A DNA stretch of 53,345 bases, taken from Clostridia bacterium. Its GTDB lineage: Bacteria; Bacillota; Clostridia; Oscillospirales; CAG-272. Shown here piece after piece: positions 26,049-34,906 of the stretch. Where the stretch lies: assembly GCA_017441005.1 (NCBI GenBank), contig JAFSAM010000021.1, forward strand, positions 1 through 53,345. Reading direction: 5' to 3'. A model generated the notes under the pieces. That model saw only the letters and a program-made list of their open reading frames with translations. It was not told where the DNA came from and made no database searches. The stretch's first letter is position 1; every line of letters starts with the position of its first letter. Made by a program: the position numbers and the translations under genes.

Positions 26049-27173
26049 GTGTTTGGGAATACCAAAAAATTATGCGACAGCTTTATAGATATGGGTGTGC
26101 CGGGGTTTGATCTTTCGGTATATCAAGACGGCAAGGAGGTATTGCGTTATATGGGCGGTTATTCCGACCCGGAAAACGGGATACCGATATGCGGAAGTGA
26201 GATATATAACGTATATTCTTGCTCGAAGCTCATAACTGTCACAGCGGCAATGCAGCTGTGGGAAAAGGGATTATTTAAGCTCGAGGACGAGCTATTCAAG
26301 TATATGCCCGAATATAAAGAAATGACGGTTAAAACCGAAAACGGCATTAAAAAGGCTGAAAATCCCATTCTTATCCGCCATTTGTTTATGATGACCGCAG
26401 GCTTTTCGTATGATCTTAATTCGCCCGAGTTGCAGAAATTGAAGAAAGAGAGTGACGGACGTTGTCCCACCCGCGAGGTCGCGCGTTATCTTGCAAACGA
26501 GCCCCTTTGTTCAGAGCCCGGAACGCAATACCGTTACAGTCTTGGACACGATATTTTGGCGGCACTGGTCGAGGTGCTGACGGGTCAGCGGTTTGAGGCT
26601 TATGTGAAAGAGAATATTTTTGACCCGATGTGTATGACCGATTCCGATTTTCTTTTGCCTATGGAGGACTATTGTAAGGTTGCTCCGCTGTATGGCTTTG
26701 AAACCGGAAAGGCAGTTTTAAGGTCGAAAAATATTCCCGTTTACAGACTGGGCACCGAGCACGCAAGCGGCGGTGCGGGCTGTGCATCCACGGTTAATGA
26801 CTTTATAAGATTTGCAGAGGGCTTAAGAACTTACAAATTATTGAAAAAAGAAACGCTCGAAGTTGTTTTGAACACCCGTCTTAGCGAGCAGGAGGCAAAA
26901 ACGTATCCTCTCGGCAATTACTGTTACGGACTCGGAATGAGAGTTCATAAGCCGGGCACGGAATTGGCAGACTTCGGCTGGGGGGGCGCCGCCGGAGCGA
27001 TGATGTCTATAGATATTCCGCACAGGATCAGCCTCTTTTATGCACAGCATTTGGGCTCAGCGCCAAACCAGTCTCTCCGCGTTTATATCTATAATGCGGT
27101 TCTCAAAGATCTTGGATACGATGTAGAGGTTAAAGCGATAGCCAACAAAGAGGCAAATAAGCTTACATATTGA
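26049..27173 (+). CDS. Serine hydrolase of the beta-lactamase/class C PBP family
   Basis: GTG at 26049 has suitable spacing from AAGGGAG; an in-frame ATG at 26040 almost touches that site, so the product is about 371-377 residues. It has the serine nucleophile motif S-x-x-K in VYSCSKLIT (about residue 57), a tyrosine motif YRYSLGHDILAAL near 175 where the usual YxN Asn is replaced, and an HxSGG-like motif HASGGAG near 240. No signal peptide is seen, so it is probably cytoplasmic and more likely an esterase or amide hydrolase than a resistance enzyme. It follows the sugar isomerase in the same orientation. Confidence 0.8.
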   Translation: MFGNTKKLCDSFIDMGVPGFDLSVYQDGKEVLRYMGGYSDPENGIPICGSEIYNVYSCSKLITVTAAMQLWEKGLFKLEDELFKYMPEYKEMTVKTENGIKKAENPILIRHLFMMTAGFSYDLNSPELQKLKKESDGRCPTREVARYLANEPLCSEPGTQYRYSLGHDILAALVEVLTGQRFEAYVKENIFDPMCMTDSDFLLPMEDYCKVAPLYGFETGKAVLRSKNIPVYRLGTEHASGGAGCASTVNDFIRFAEGLRTYKLLKKETLEVVLNTRLSEQEAKTYPLGNYCYGLGMRVHKPGTELADFGWGGAAGAMMSIDIPHRISLFYAQHLGSAPNQSLRVYIYNAVLKDLGYDVEVKAIANKEANKLTY

Positions 27174-27260
27174 CCGAATGAAAAATTGCGGTGGCGGGCA
27201 AAGTCTTATGTGTGTAAACTATTGATTTCCGATTGTTTTTTGTAACAAGAGTTAAAACAA

Positions 27261-27304
27261 AAAAAGCTGTCTCGAATATACTGAAATCGAGACAGTTTTT
27301 TGTT
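27261..27304. terminator. Bidirectional terminator
   Basis: CTGTCTCGA (27267-27275) pairs with TCGAGACAG (27287-27295), with an A-run before and a T-run after. It serves the convergent plus-strand hydrolase and minus-strand isomerase genes. Confidence 0.85.
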
Positions 27305-28141
27305 TTATTCGGTTACTTTGTCGAGGTAGTCATAAACCTCTTTGATGTAGTGGAGCTTCAGGTCAAGCACCTCAAGCGGAGCTCGGCGCTCACCGGGGAT
27401 CTCAAGATTGAAGAGACCATTATAGCCGATCTCCTTCAATGCCTTCATAACGTCGATGAAATCGACATTTCCTCTTGAGAACGGCATCATGTGCTGGTCG
27501 GTCTCGCCCTCGTTATTTGCAATGTGCAGAGCCTTCAGCTTTTTGCCCGCCTTGAAGATAAACTCGCGTTGGTTTTTGTCGGTCAGATTCAGATGTCCCG
27601 TATCAAGGCATATACCGAAGCGGTCACTTCCGATACGATCGATTATATACAAAAGATCGTCGGCGTTTCTGTCCACAATCTCACTTTGGGTAGGTGTATG
27701 AGGACGCAGATTTTCCAGACAGACTGTAATATCTTTATCCTTAATATACTCAGCCAGAACACGCAGAGCTTCAATGTTCCTCTCGGTCTTTCGTGTCTTG
27801 TCGAGGGTGGAGTCGATCATATTGTCGCAATGGAGCACCATATTTTTGATGCCGATAGCCTCATAAAGATCGATCCACCTGTAAAGCGCTTCGATGGCTT
27901 TTTCGTCGGAGCAGATCTTGACCCTCAGGTACAGATGGCCTTGAGGCATCTCGAAATTATTTTCTTTAAGAAATGCCGAAAATGTCTTTCCCGTTTCGAC
28001 TGCGTCCTCGCCTCTGTTCAAAAGCATAAGACCGTGCTCGTCGGATAATTCCGAGCAGTATATTCCGTTTTCGATAAATCTTTTTACAGCATCCTCGGGT
28101 GTCAGCTCTACATAGTAGCTCGACCAAACACTGAGCTTCAT
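27305..28141 (-). CDS. Sugar phosphate isomerase/epimerase (TIM barrel)
   Basis: The 278-residue protein is a second, distinct member of the xylose isomerase-like barrel family. Metal-ligand segments are present: QGHLYLRV, MVLHCDNM (His), VCLENLRP (Glu), ICLDTGHLNL (Asp, His), KALHIANNEG (His) and LFNLEIPGE (Glu). It differs clearly from the plus-strand paralogue at 25117-26013, so it probably has another substrate. It lies 20 bp downstream of the NlpC/P60-like gene in the same operon, with CAAAAGGAG-type sequence ahead of the ATG. Confidence 0.8.
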   Translation of the reverse strand: MKLSVWSSYYVELTPEDAVKRFIENGIYCSELSDEHGLMLLNRGEDAVETGKTFSAFLKENNFEMPQGHLYLRVKICSDEKAIEALYRWIDLYEAIGIKNMVLHCDNMIDSTLDKTRKTERNIEALRVLAEYIKDKDITVCLENLRPHTPTQSEIVDRNADDLLYIIDRIGSDRFGICLDTGHLNLTDKNQREFIFKAGKKLKALHIANNEGETDQHMMPFSRGNVDFIDVMKALKEIGYNGLFNLEIPGERRAPLEVLDLKLHYIKEVYDYLDKVTE

Positions 28142-28161
28142 ATATATCTCCTTTTGAGCGA

Positions 28162-29343
28162 TTACTTTGTGAATCTGTAGTTGCTTACTACCTTTATTTC
28201 TTCGCCCTCGTTGCCCGAAGTGAGTGCATAGACGTTAAGAGTATACGTCTTGCCCTCTGCAAAGTCTATCTTGCCGAGAGGAAGGTCTGCTAAGTCATAT
28301 TTAGGGGCGTGATAATATCTTGTACGTTTCGATAAATCACACATAGAGATAATATCTTTTGTGTTGTGGAGCGTCTTGCCGTCGGTGATCTCGGCTCTTA
28401 CGGCAATGATCTGTCTGTTGGACTTGATGACTCCTGCAAGAGTACCCTCGGACACGAGCTTATCTGCGCTGAAGTCCTCGATATATGTTTCTTCCTGCTC
28501 GTTTTCGCCTGCGACAAGCTCGGGAATAGTTACGGGGAGTGAGCCCTCCTTATAGAGCTTGGAGAACTTATCGGTAATTACCTGCATGGACGACATACAG
28601 GTGCCGACGATGAAACGCACGGGAGCGCCGCCCGCCTGGTCAAGTGAGGTGACGTAGCTTTTTTCAAGGTCGATGATTCTGTTTCCGTTTTCGTCGGTGG
28701 TGTATTCAACGTGGGGATAATCAATTACCATACGGATGTGGCTGCCTCTGCTGCTTACGTGAGATACAGCGTCACCGGGCTGGAGGAAGGTATATGCCTT
28801 CGCCATTACCTGTTCGCCGTTTTTCTGGCACATAGCAAGGGATTCGTTTTCGCAGCAGTCACTGTAATCGTATTCGCCTACGGGTACAACACCGTAATTG
28901 TGCGTGGGGATCGTTGTAAAGCAGAACTGTAACTTCTGAACTCGGTCGCCATTGTTTATGACATTGTTCCAAGCGAGAAGAACGGCACCGATACAGTCGT
29001 TTCCGGGATAGGTAAATGCGTTTTTGATCGCAGATTCGAGGATCTCCCCGCCGATAGCCTCGATATCAGCGGCGGATTTGATGCTGTCGAGCTGTTCTCT
29101 TGTTCCGCTGAAGGGAATGTATGCACCCTTTCTTTTTTCGTTGTAGGTCTCTTTGGTGCACATATTTGCATTTATGTAAGGAGGTCCAAAGTAGGTCTTG
29201 CCCTTCTGAAAAACGCTGAGCATTCTGGTACAGCCGTTGTTGCCGGGGTTGTATACTACGATGTCTTCTTCGGGGGACCATTTAAGGGTCGCCATAGACT
29301 TCATATAGTCGACTACTTTTTGACGCATAGGGTTAAGTTTCAT
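28162..29343 (-). CDS. NlpC/P60-like cysteine hydrolase-fold protein
   Basis: The 393-residue protein lacks a signal peptide. YPGNDCIGAVLLAWNNV near residue 113 resembles the catalytic-Cys helix of NlpC/P60 and related papain-like hydrolases. FLQPGDAVSHVSSRGSHIRM near 190 resembles their GD-x-x-x-H strand with the catalytic His. The C-terminal 150 residues look like a beta-rich domain (GKIDFAEGKTYTLNVYALTS). AGAAGGAG precedes the ATG. It is the first gene of a two-gene operon with a sugar isomerase/epimerase. A role on cell-wall or glycan-derived peptides is a possibility only. Confidence 0.5.
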   Translation of the reverse strand: MKLNPMRQKVVDYMKSMATLKWSPEEDIVVYNPGNNGCTRMLSVFQKGKTYFGPPYINANMCTKETYNEKRKGAYIPFSGTREQLDSIKSAADIEAIGGEILESAIKNAFTYPGNDCIGAVLLAWNNVINNGDRVQKLQFCFTTIPTHNYGVVPVGEYDYSDCCENESLAMCQKNGEQVMAKAYTFLQPGDAVSHVSSRGSHIRMVIDYPHVEYTTDENGNRIIDLEKSYVTSLDQAGGAPVRFIVGTCMSSMQVITDKFSKLYKEGSLPVTIPELVAGENEQEETYIEDFSADKLVSEGTLAGVIKSNRQIIAVRAEITDGKTLHNTKDIISMCDLSKRTRYYHAPKYDLADLPLGKIDFAEGKTYTLNVYALTSGNEGEEIKVVSNYRFTK

Positions 29344-29394
29344 TTTTGTTATCTCCTTCTTTAGGTGATTTTTTGAGTATACATACTATAGTCG

Positions 29395-29423
29395 ATTATA
29401 CAAAGGGTTACTTGTAAAGTCAA
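29395..29423 (-). promoter_or_regulatory. Promoter of the NlpC-like/isomerase operon
   Basis: On the minus strand: TTGACT (29423-29418), 17 bp, TATAAT (29400-29395). Confidence 0.8.
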
Positions 29424-29519
29424 GTGAAAATATGGAACGGATGGACAAAACGAAACAAAAATAGGAGGAGAGAGTTTGCGATCGGGAATGCGTGCGGATC
29501 AATTATTTTTGCAAATATA

Positions 29520-29548
29520 TTTACTTTTTCGATGATATTTGATATAAT
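29520..29548 (+). promoter_or_regulatory. Promoter of the VanY-like gene
   Basis: TTTACT (29520-29525), 17 bp, TATAAT (29543-29548) with TGA before it. Confidence 0.8.
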
Positions 29549-29592
29549 TATGCAAGAAATATCGGACCGGATTAGAAAAGGGTGTGTTTTTT

Positions 29593-30699
29593 ATGAAATC
29601 TAAGAGTAAAATTGTGCTGTTGATATGCGTATCATTAGTTTTGATTGCTTGCTTTTGTTTTTTTTCCTCTAAAGTTTCAAGACCTTCGGAGACGGGGAAT
29701 GAGACTACCGGAACGGGAGTAGAGGGCACAGAAAACGAAACGGCGGCAGTGACACTTGCTGAGACTGCTCCGGAAACGGAGCCGGAGACAGAAACCGAGG
29801 AAGCAACGGAGGAGACTCAGGCAAAAACGGAGCCGGAGACCGAGCCGGAAACAGAACCGGAAACTGTATTTATTCCAATAGAAACACAGCCGCTTAAGCC
29901 GGGAGAGGTACAGGTTACCGGAATAACACTTACCATTTACGACTTGTCGCTTAATGTAGGAGAGACCCGTATGCCCATTGTGACGATGACACCCAATAAC
30001 GCGACAGACAAGGGCGAGATCTGGGTGAGCTCCGATACAAATATTGCGACCGTCGACAGATACGGCAACATCTACGGTGTAGCGGCAGGCGAATGTACCG
30101 TAACCGTTACTTCGACCTCGAACAGCGCTGTTTACGCAGAGGTTAAGGTTAAGGTAAAAGCAGAGGTGACCGAGCTCACTTATATTGACGGAATACTGAT
30201 TGCAAACAAGACGTATGCACTTCCGAAGACGTATGCTCCCGGATGGAATACAGAAGGGGCAGCCCAGCTCAATGTAATGTTTGCTGCGGCTCAGACTGAG
30301 GGGATCTACCTTAAGATGCAGTCGGGTTACAGAAGCTATACCGACCAGTACATAATCTACAACGATTACGTTGCGAGAGACGGTCAGGCGGCGGCAGACA
30401 GATATTCGGCAAGACCGGGACACTCCGAGCATCAAACGGGACTTGCTTTCGACCTTACAACAACGTACTACAACGGTCTGTGGGAGGGCTTTGCCGATAC
30501 TCCCGAGGGCAAGTGGGTGGCGGAAAACTGTCATAAATACGGCTTTATTATCAGATATCCCAAGGAAAAAGAGCATATTACCGGCTATATGTACGAGCCC
30601 TGGCACGTGCGTTATATCGGTGTCGAAAAGGCAACGGCGGTTTATGAAAGCGGACTTTGTCTTGAAGAATATTTGAACATTACGTCATCTTATTCGTAA
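29593..30699 (+). CDS. Membrane-anchored D,D-carboxypeptidase (VanY/M15B) with Ig-like domain
   Basis: ATG at 29593 is chosen over GTG at 29584, which adjoins the AAGGGT ribosome site; the product has 368 residues. An N-terminal hydrophobic helix (IVLLICVSLVLIACFCFF) is followed by a long Glu/Thr/Pro-rich spacer (about 30-100). A Big_2-like bacterial Ig domain follows (about 105-190: LNVGETRM, VSSDTNIATVDRYGNIYGVA, GECTVTV), then the VanY domain (about 210-350). Zinc and catalytic motifs are complete: SGYRSYTDQ, SEHQTGLAFD and EPWHVRY. It should trim the terminal D-Ala of peptidoglycan stem peptides outside the membrane. It may act in general wall turnover; no vancomycin-resistance genes are nearby. 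Confidence 0.9.
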   Translation: MKSKSKIVLLICVSLVLIACFCFFSSKVSRPSETGNETTGTGVEGTENETAAVTLAETAPETEPETETEEATEETQAKTEPETEPETEPETVFIPIETQPLKPGEVQVTGITLTIYDLSLNVGETRMPIVTMTPNNATDKGEIWVSSDTNIATVDRYGNIYGVAAGECTVTVTSTSNSAVYAEVKVKVKAEVTELTYIDGILIANKTYALPKTYAPGWNTEGAAQLNVMFAAAQTEGIYLKMQSGYRSYTDQYIIYNDYVARDGQAAADRYSARPGHSEHQTGLAFDLTTTYYNGLWEGFADTPEGKWVAENCHKYGFIIRYPKEKEHITGYMYEPWHVRYIGVEKATAVYESGLCLEEYLNITSSYS

Positions 30700-30714
30700 T
30701 TTTTTTGAAAACTA

Positions 30715-30743
30715 TTGAAAATAATAAAATAGTGTGGTACAAT
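30715..30743 (+). promoter_or_regulatory. Promoter of the small lipoprotein gene
   Basis: TTGAAA (30715-30720), 17 bp, TACAAT (30738-30743). Confidence 0.75.
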
Positions 30744-30778
30744 ATCACATCATTACACTTTAAGGAGGTCTTTTGACC

Positions 30779-31201
30779 ATGAAAAAATTAACAGCATTGC
30801 TTCTTGTTGTTTTCGTATGCTTGACGCTCGTCGCTTGCGGCTCCAAGAAGGATGATACGACCACTCCCGATGCGAGCAACAAGGTTAAGGAATATGTTAA
30901 CGAGAATGGCGAAGCATTTTTGGAAGGCTTTGAGCAGGGATTTGAATCTTCCGGCTTGACATGCACATCCTCCATCAAGGCAGAGGGTAACGGTATCGTT
31001 ATCACTGTTTGCATCAACGAGCTTGTAGATGTAACAGACGATGTAAAGGCTCAGTTGCAGAGCACCTATGATGCAGATACTTCCGCATACGAATCCGTTC
31101 TTGCTCAGTTGCAGGGTGAATTACCCGAGCTCGAGACAATGACTTACAGAATCTGCGAAAAAGACGGCGATATTCTCGCTACTATCAAGGTAGGCAAGTA
31201 A
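30779..31201 (+). CDS. Small lipoprotein of unknown function (DUF4854-like)
   Basis: AAGGAGG (30762-30768) serves either ATG at 30779 or an in-frame TTG at 30773; the ATG is preferred because it starts the signal peptide MKKLTALLLVVFVCLT with lipobox LVAC. The mature part of about 120 residues is acidic, with two amphipathic stretches and the central strand GNGIVITVCINE. It resembles the small lipoprotein family DUF4854, but this is from memory of the layout only. Expected location is the outer face of the membrane; function unknown. Confidence 0.7.
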   Translation: MKKLTALLLVVFVCLTLVACGSKKDDTTTPDASNKVKEYVNENGEAFLEGFEQGFESSGLTCTSSIKAEGNGIVITVCINELVDVTDDVKAQLQSTYDADTSAYESVLAQLQGELPELETMTYRICEKDGDILATIKVGK

Positions 31202-31238
31202 GTTATTGCTTTTCAGAAAAAATATTATCGTTTTTTCT

Positions 31239-31272
31239 CCCCCTCGCCCTTTAAAGGCGGGGGGATTTTTTG
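31239..31272 (+). terminator. Terminator of the small lipoprotein gene
   Basis: CCCCCTCGCC (31239-31248) pairs with GGCGGGGGG (31256-31264) with one bulged base, then ATTTTTTG. The next 150 bp are AT-rich, with a 7-bp inverted repeat (ATATTGT 31295-31301, ACAATAT 31312-31318) and no gene. Confidence 0.85.
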
Positions 31273-31425
31273 TGACGTTTTATTGCATCTCGGTATATTG
31301 TTTTTGTGGATACAATATTATTGATATGTTTGTTTGTTATTCACAAAAAGTTGATATTATTGTTGTTTATGTATAAAAAAAACAGAAAAAATGTATAAAA
31401 TCAACAAAAATAATTGTACAAAACC

Positions 31426-31454
31426 TTGACATAAGCCTGATGTGGGTGTATACT
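31426..31454 (+). promoter_or_regulatory. Promoter of the liv operon
   Basis: Consensus TTGACA (31426-31431), 17 bp, TATACT (31449-31454). It is one of the strongest-looking promoters in the window, consistent with high livJ expression. Confidence 0.85.
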
Positions 31455-31495
31455 AAAAATGTTTTTAAAAAATTTTATTAACGGAGGATTTCATC

Positions 31496-32674
31496 ATGAA
31501 ATTTACAAAGTATTTATGTTTGATTCTTTCGGTTGTTATGTGTCTCGGCATTCTTGCCGGATGCGGTTCAAGCAGTGATTCTGATAACAGTTACACTGCT
31601 GAAAACACCGAGTTCGTTATCGGCGTGTCCGGTCCTCTTACCGGAAGTGCAGCTATGTACGGCACTGCAGTTAAGAACTCTGCAGAGCTTGCAATCGAAG
31701 AAATCAACGCAGCAGGCGGTCTTAACGGTGTTAAGTTCAAGCTCGAAGCTTACGACGACGTAAACGACGCTACAAAGATCGCAACAAACTATTCTTCCAT
31801 GTTGGAAGGCGGTATGCAGGTTTCTCTCGGTACCGTAACCACAACTCCCGGTCTTGAGTTCAAGAACCTCGCTAAGGAAGACAATGTGTTCTATCTTACA
31901 CCTTCCGCTTCCGGTGACAAGATCCCCGGTGACGGCATTGGCTACCAGATGTGCTTCGCAGACGGTAACCAGGGTAAGGTTGCTGCACAGTACGTAAACG
32001 AAAACTACGGCGGCAAGACCATCGGTATCTTCTACAAGTCCGATGATGCTTACTCCAAGGGCATTTTCGATCAGTTCAAGGCTAACCTCGATTCTTCCAT
32101 CAAGGTCGTTGAGGCATCCTTCACAGATGCAAACGCAACAGACTTCGGTTCTCAGATCGACACATTGAAGGAATGTACCTTCATCTTTATGCCTATCTAC
32201 TACACACCCGCTTCCTTGTTCATGACACAGGCTAAGGATATCATTGCGGCAAACGGTGTTTACTACGGTTGTGACGGCTTCGACGGCATTGACAACATCC
32301 CCGGTTTTGACATCAACTCCATTCCCCAGGAAGTTACAATGCTTTCTCACTTCAACTCCAAGGCTACAGAAGGTATGGCTAAGGAATTCATCGACAAGTA
32401 CGTTAAAAAATTTGGTGCAGAGACTCTTAATCAGTTCGGTGCTTCCGCATACGACTGCGTATATGCAATTTACAATGCAATGAAGGAATACGTTGATGCA
32501 GGCAACACGATCGACGTTACAATCAGCGCATCTGACCTTTGCGATATCCTCAGCGAAAAGTTTGCAGACGGCTACAAGGTTGAAAAGGCTGTAACCGGCG
32601 AAAACATCACTTGGGAATCCAACGGTTATGTAAACAAGGGAGCTATCAAATACGTAATCAAAGCAGCAAAGTAA
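31496..32674 (+). CDS. livJ: Branched-chain amino acid ABC transporter, substrate-binding lipoprotein
   Basis: The 392-residue protein has a lipoprotein signal peptide with lipobox LAGC (Cys23). It then shows the Leu/Ile/Val-binding (type I periplasmic) fold: VIGVSGPLTGSAAMYGTAVK near residue 42, the helix SAELAIEEINAAGGLNGVKF, and VNENYGGKTIGIFYKSDDAY near 165. It captures the amino acid outside and hands it to LivHM. The sequence uses C-ending codons such as GAC, AAC and TTC more often than its neighbours, as expected for a highly expressed gene. A hairpin follows before livH. Confidence 0.93.
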   Translation: MKFTKYLCLILSVVMCLGILAGCGSSSDSDNSYTAENTEFVIGVSGPLTGSAAMYGTAVKNSAELAIEEINAAGGLNGVKFKLEAYDDVNDATKIATNYSSMLEGGMQVSLGTVTTTPGLEFKNLAKEDNVFYLTPSASGDKIPGDGIGYQMCFADGNQGKVAAQYVNENYGGKTIGIFYKSDDAYSKGIFDQFKANLDSSIKVVEASFTDANATDFGSQIDTLKECTFIFMPIYYTPASLFMTQAKDIIAANGVYYGCDGFDGIDNIPGFDINSIPQEVTMLSHFNSKATEGMAKEFIDKYVKKFGAETLNQFGASAYDCVYAIYNAMKEYVDAGNTIDVTISASDLCDILSEKFADGYKVEKAVTGENITWESNGYVNKGAIKYVIKAAK

Positions 32675-32715
32675 TTTAAACTGTTTGATAAGTTCTAAAT
32701 TAATTGTTCGATTCA

Positions 32716-32753
32716 CTGCGTATGTCGGCTTAAGGTCGGCATATGCAGTTTTC
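32716..32753 (+). terminator. Intercistronic hairpin between livJ and livH
   Basis: CTGCGTATGTCG (32716-32727) pairs with CGGCATATGCAG (32737-32748), 12 bp with two G-T pairs, then TTTTCG. It is likely a partial terminator or a 3' end that protects livJ mRNA, giving more binding protein than permease. No separate promoter was found before livH. Confidence 0.7.
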
Positions 32754-32807
32754 GATTATTAAGAAATCACCTTTGCACTTTGCAAAGAAAAGGTGTGAAT
32801 AGATTAT

Positions 32808-33773
32808 ATGGAATTTATGTTAATGAATATCAGCAATTTGCTCGACTGCAGCGTAATGTCGGGCGGAGGAGCTTCATTTGGGGACAAGCTTGCCGATATA
32901 GGCAGGGAATTGATCACCATTATAATTAACGGTCTCAGCGTAGGCGGTATATACGCCATGATCGCTTTGGGCTATACTATGGTCTACGGTATCGCCAAGA
33001 TGCTTAACTTTGCACACGGCGATATAATCATGGTCGGTGCTTATGCGATATACGTTGTTATGTTGATAAGCAATCCGATCGTTGCAATACTTTGCTCGAT
33101 CGTTGTATGCATATTGATGGGTGTATTGATCGAAAAGGTTGCATATAAGCCTCTCAGAGGGGCGTCTCCCTTGGCGGTGTTGATCACGGCTATCGGTGTA
33201 AGCTATCTTTTGCAGAGCTTGGCTCAGATCATTTTCGGCTCCGACCCTAAATTCGTAGTCGTCTATGATTTCGGTGCGATCAACATTCTCGGTGTTCGTA
33301 TTCAGGTGTTTACTTTGGTAACACTTGCCGTTACGGTCGTTGTGATGGTTGCCTTGACGTTGTTTGTCAAGATGACAAGGATAGGCCGTGCTATGATCGC
33401 CGTATCGGAGGATAAGGGTGCTGCTCAGCTTATGGGTATCAACGTAAATAATATTATCACCGTTACGTTTGCGATCGGATCGTCCTTGGCGGCAGTGGCA
33501 GGTCTCTTCTACTTACTTAAAGCACCGACTGTATCAAATACATTGGGAGCTATGCCGGGTATCAAGGCATTTACAGCCGCAGTTATCGGCGGTATCGGCT
33601 CTATTCCCGGTGCTATGCTCGGCGGTCTTCTCTTAGGATTTGTCGAGTGCATTGCTGCAAAGATCACGGTTATTGCCCCATATACCGATGCTATTGAATT
33701 TTCAATACTCATCATCATTTTGTTGGTCCGTCCCACCGGCTTTCTCGGTAAGAAAAGGAGGGAAAAGGTATGA
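32808..33773 (+). CDS. livH: Branched-chain amino acid ABC transporter, permease LivH
   Basis: The 321-residue integral membrane protein has about eight helices and the LivH signature ALGYTMVYGIAKMLNFAHGD near residue 65. The cytoplasmic loop that contacts the ATPases is RIGRAMIAVSEDKGAAQLMG near 195. It forms the translocation path with LivM. It overlaps livM by 4 bp. Confidence 0.93.
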   Translation: MEFMLMNISNLLDCSVMSGGGASFGDKLADIGRELITIIINGLSVGGIYAMIALGYTMVYGIAKMLNFAHGDIIMVGAYAIYVVMLISNPIVAILCSIVVCILMGVLIEKVAYKPLRGASPLAVLITAIGVSYLLQSLAQIIFGSDPKFVVVYDFGAINILGVRIQVFTLVTLAVTVVVMVALTLFVKMTRIGRAMIAVSEDKGAAQLMGINVNNIITVTFAIGSSLAAVAGLFYLLKAPTVSNTLGAMPGIKAFTAAVIGGIGSIPGAMLGGLLLGFVECIAAKITVIAPYTDAIEFSILIIILLVRPTGFLGKKRREKV

Positions 33774-34906
33774 TAGAACAGATCAAAAAGATTCGTTGGA
33801 GCCACTATATAGCGTATATCGTTATTGGCTTATTACTTCTTTTCTTCGCATTTTTCGGACCTACGGACAGATCGACCCAGTTTATGCTTGAAAAAATCGC
33901 AATAAGCATTATTCTTGCGGTTTCTCTCAGTCTTGTTGTCGGCTTTTTGGGAGAGCTTTCTCTCGGACATGCGGGCTTTATGTGTGTCGGTGCGTATTTA
34001 GGCGGTAAGGCTTCGGTTATTTTACAGTCATCTCTCGGAAAAGATTCGGTTTGGAACCTTATCCTTTCACTTTTGGTCGGCGGCTTGGTTGCGGCAATAT
34101 GCGGTGTGATCATCGGCATTCCCGCACTTCGTTTGCGCGGAGACTATCTTGCGATAGTAACTCTGGCATTCGGCGAGATCGTAAGATCCGTTTTCCTGAA
34201 CTCCTCGGACAGCTCGTTTGGAGGAACACTCGGTCTTTCGACTCCCCGTTATGACAGAAACTCTTTGTATATCTATGCATTTGTAATTGTGCTCATTACT
34301 TTGTTTATCGTGCAAAACTTTATACGTAGTAAGCACGGAAGAGCTGTTACGGCTATCAGAGATAATGAGATCGCGGCTCGCTCGACCGGTATCAATATTA
34401 CTAAATACAAGCTTGTAGCTTTTACGATATCTGCATTTTTTGCGGGAATTGCAGGCGTTCTTCACAGCTTCAGCAACTATACCGTACAGAGTGCGACCTT
34501 CGGCTATAACTATTCTATCGAAATTCTCGTAATGGTAGTTTTAGGAGGTATGGGTAATATCAACGGTGCCATTATTTCGGCTACTTTGATAACCTACCTT
34601 GACACAAAGCTTTCCACGATTCTTACGGGCGACCGTGCGATATTGCAGAATTTGATCTATGCTTTGGTGCTCATACTGATAGTTATATACAATAACGCTC
34701 CCGCTCTTAAGTCGTTCAGGGAGAGATACAACTTCAAGGTTCTTTTCAATAAGATGTTCTCGAAGAAGGATCCTTCACACAGAGCAGACGACGCGGCAAA
34801 GTGGGACGTTGTTCCCACAAAGATCGAGATGAACGAGATCCTTTCGGTAGATATGAAGCCGCAGAATCTCGGCAGTGACAAGCCCCAAAAAGGAGGAGAT
34901 AAGTAA
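33770..34906 (+). CDS. livM: Branched-chain amino acid ABC transporter, permease LivM
   Basis: The 378-residue membrane protein carries the LivM pattern: VGFLGELSLGHAGFMCVGAY near residue 57, the coupling loop SKHGRAVTAIRDNEIAARST near 190, and VLGGMGNINGAI near 260. A hydrophilic tail of about 55 residues extends past the last helix. It begins within the livH stop and ends on the first base of livG. Confidence 0.93.
   Translation: MIEQIKKIRWSHYIAYIVIGLLLLFFAFFGPTDRSTQFMLEKIAISIILAVSLSLVVGFLGELSLGHAGFMCVGAYLGGKASVILQSSLGKDSVWNLILSLLVGGLVAAICGVIIGIPALRLRGDYLAIVTLAFGEIVRSVFLNSSDSSFGGTLGLSTPRYDRNSLYIYAFVIVLITLFIVQNFIRSKHGRAVTAIRDNEIAARSTGINITKYKLVAFTISAFFAGIAGVLHSFSNYTVQSATFGYNYSIEILVMVVLGGMGNINGAIISATLITYLDTKLSTILTGDRAILQNLIYALVLILIVIYNNAPALKSFRERYNFKVLFNKMFSKKDPSHRADDAAKWDVVPTKIEMNEILSVDMKPQNLGSDKPQKGGDK

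Noticed and set aside
26049..27173. Beta-lactamase resistance gene
   Set aside because: Beta-lactamase fold but no signal peptide and an altered YxN motif; more likely an esterase-type hydrolase.
29677..30606. Minus-strand frame of 309 codons
   Set aside because: Opposite the VanY-like gene; Arg/Cys-rich shadow of its coding frame.
29593..30699. Vancomycin-resistance gene
   Set aside because: VanY domain alone, with Ig-like domain and no vanHAX-like or VanRS genes nearby; ordinary wall carboxypeptidase is more likely.
31568..32716. Long open frame (382 codons) on the minus strand
   Set aside because: Lies wholly opposite livJ, a strongly supported gene; Cys/Val-rich content is typical of an antisense frame of a highly expressed gene.
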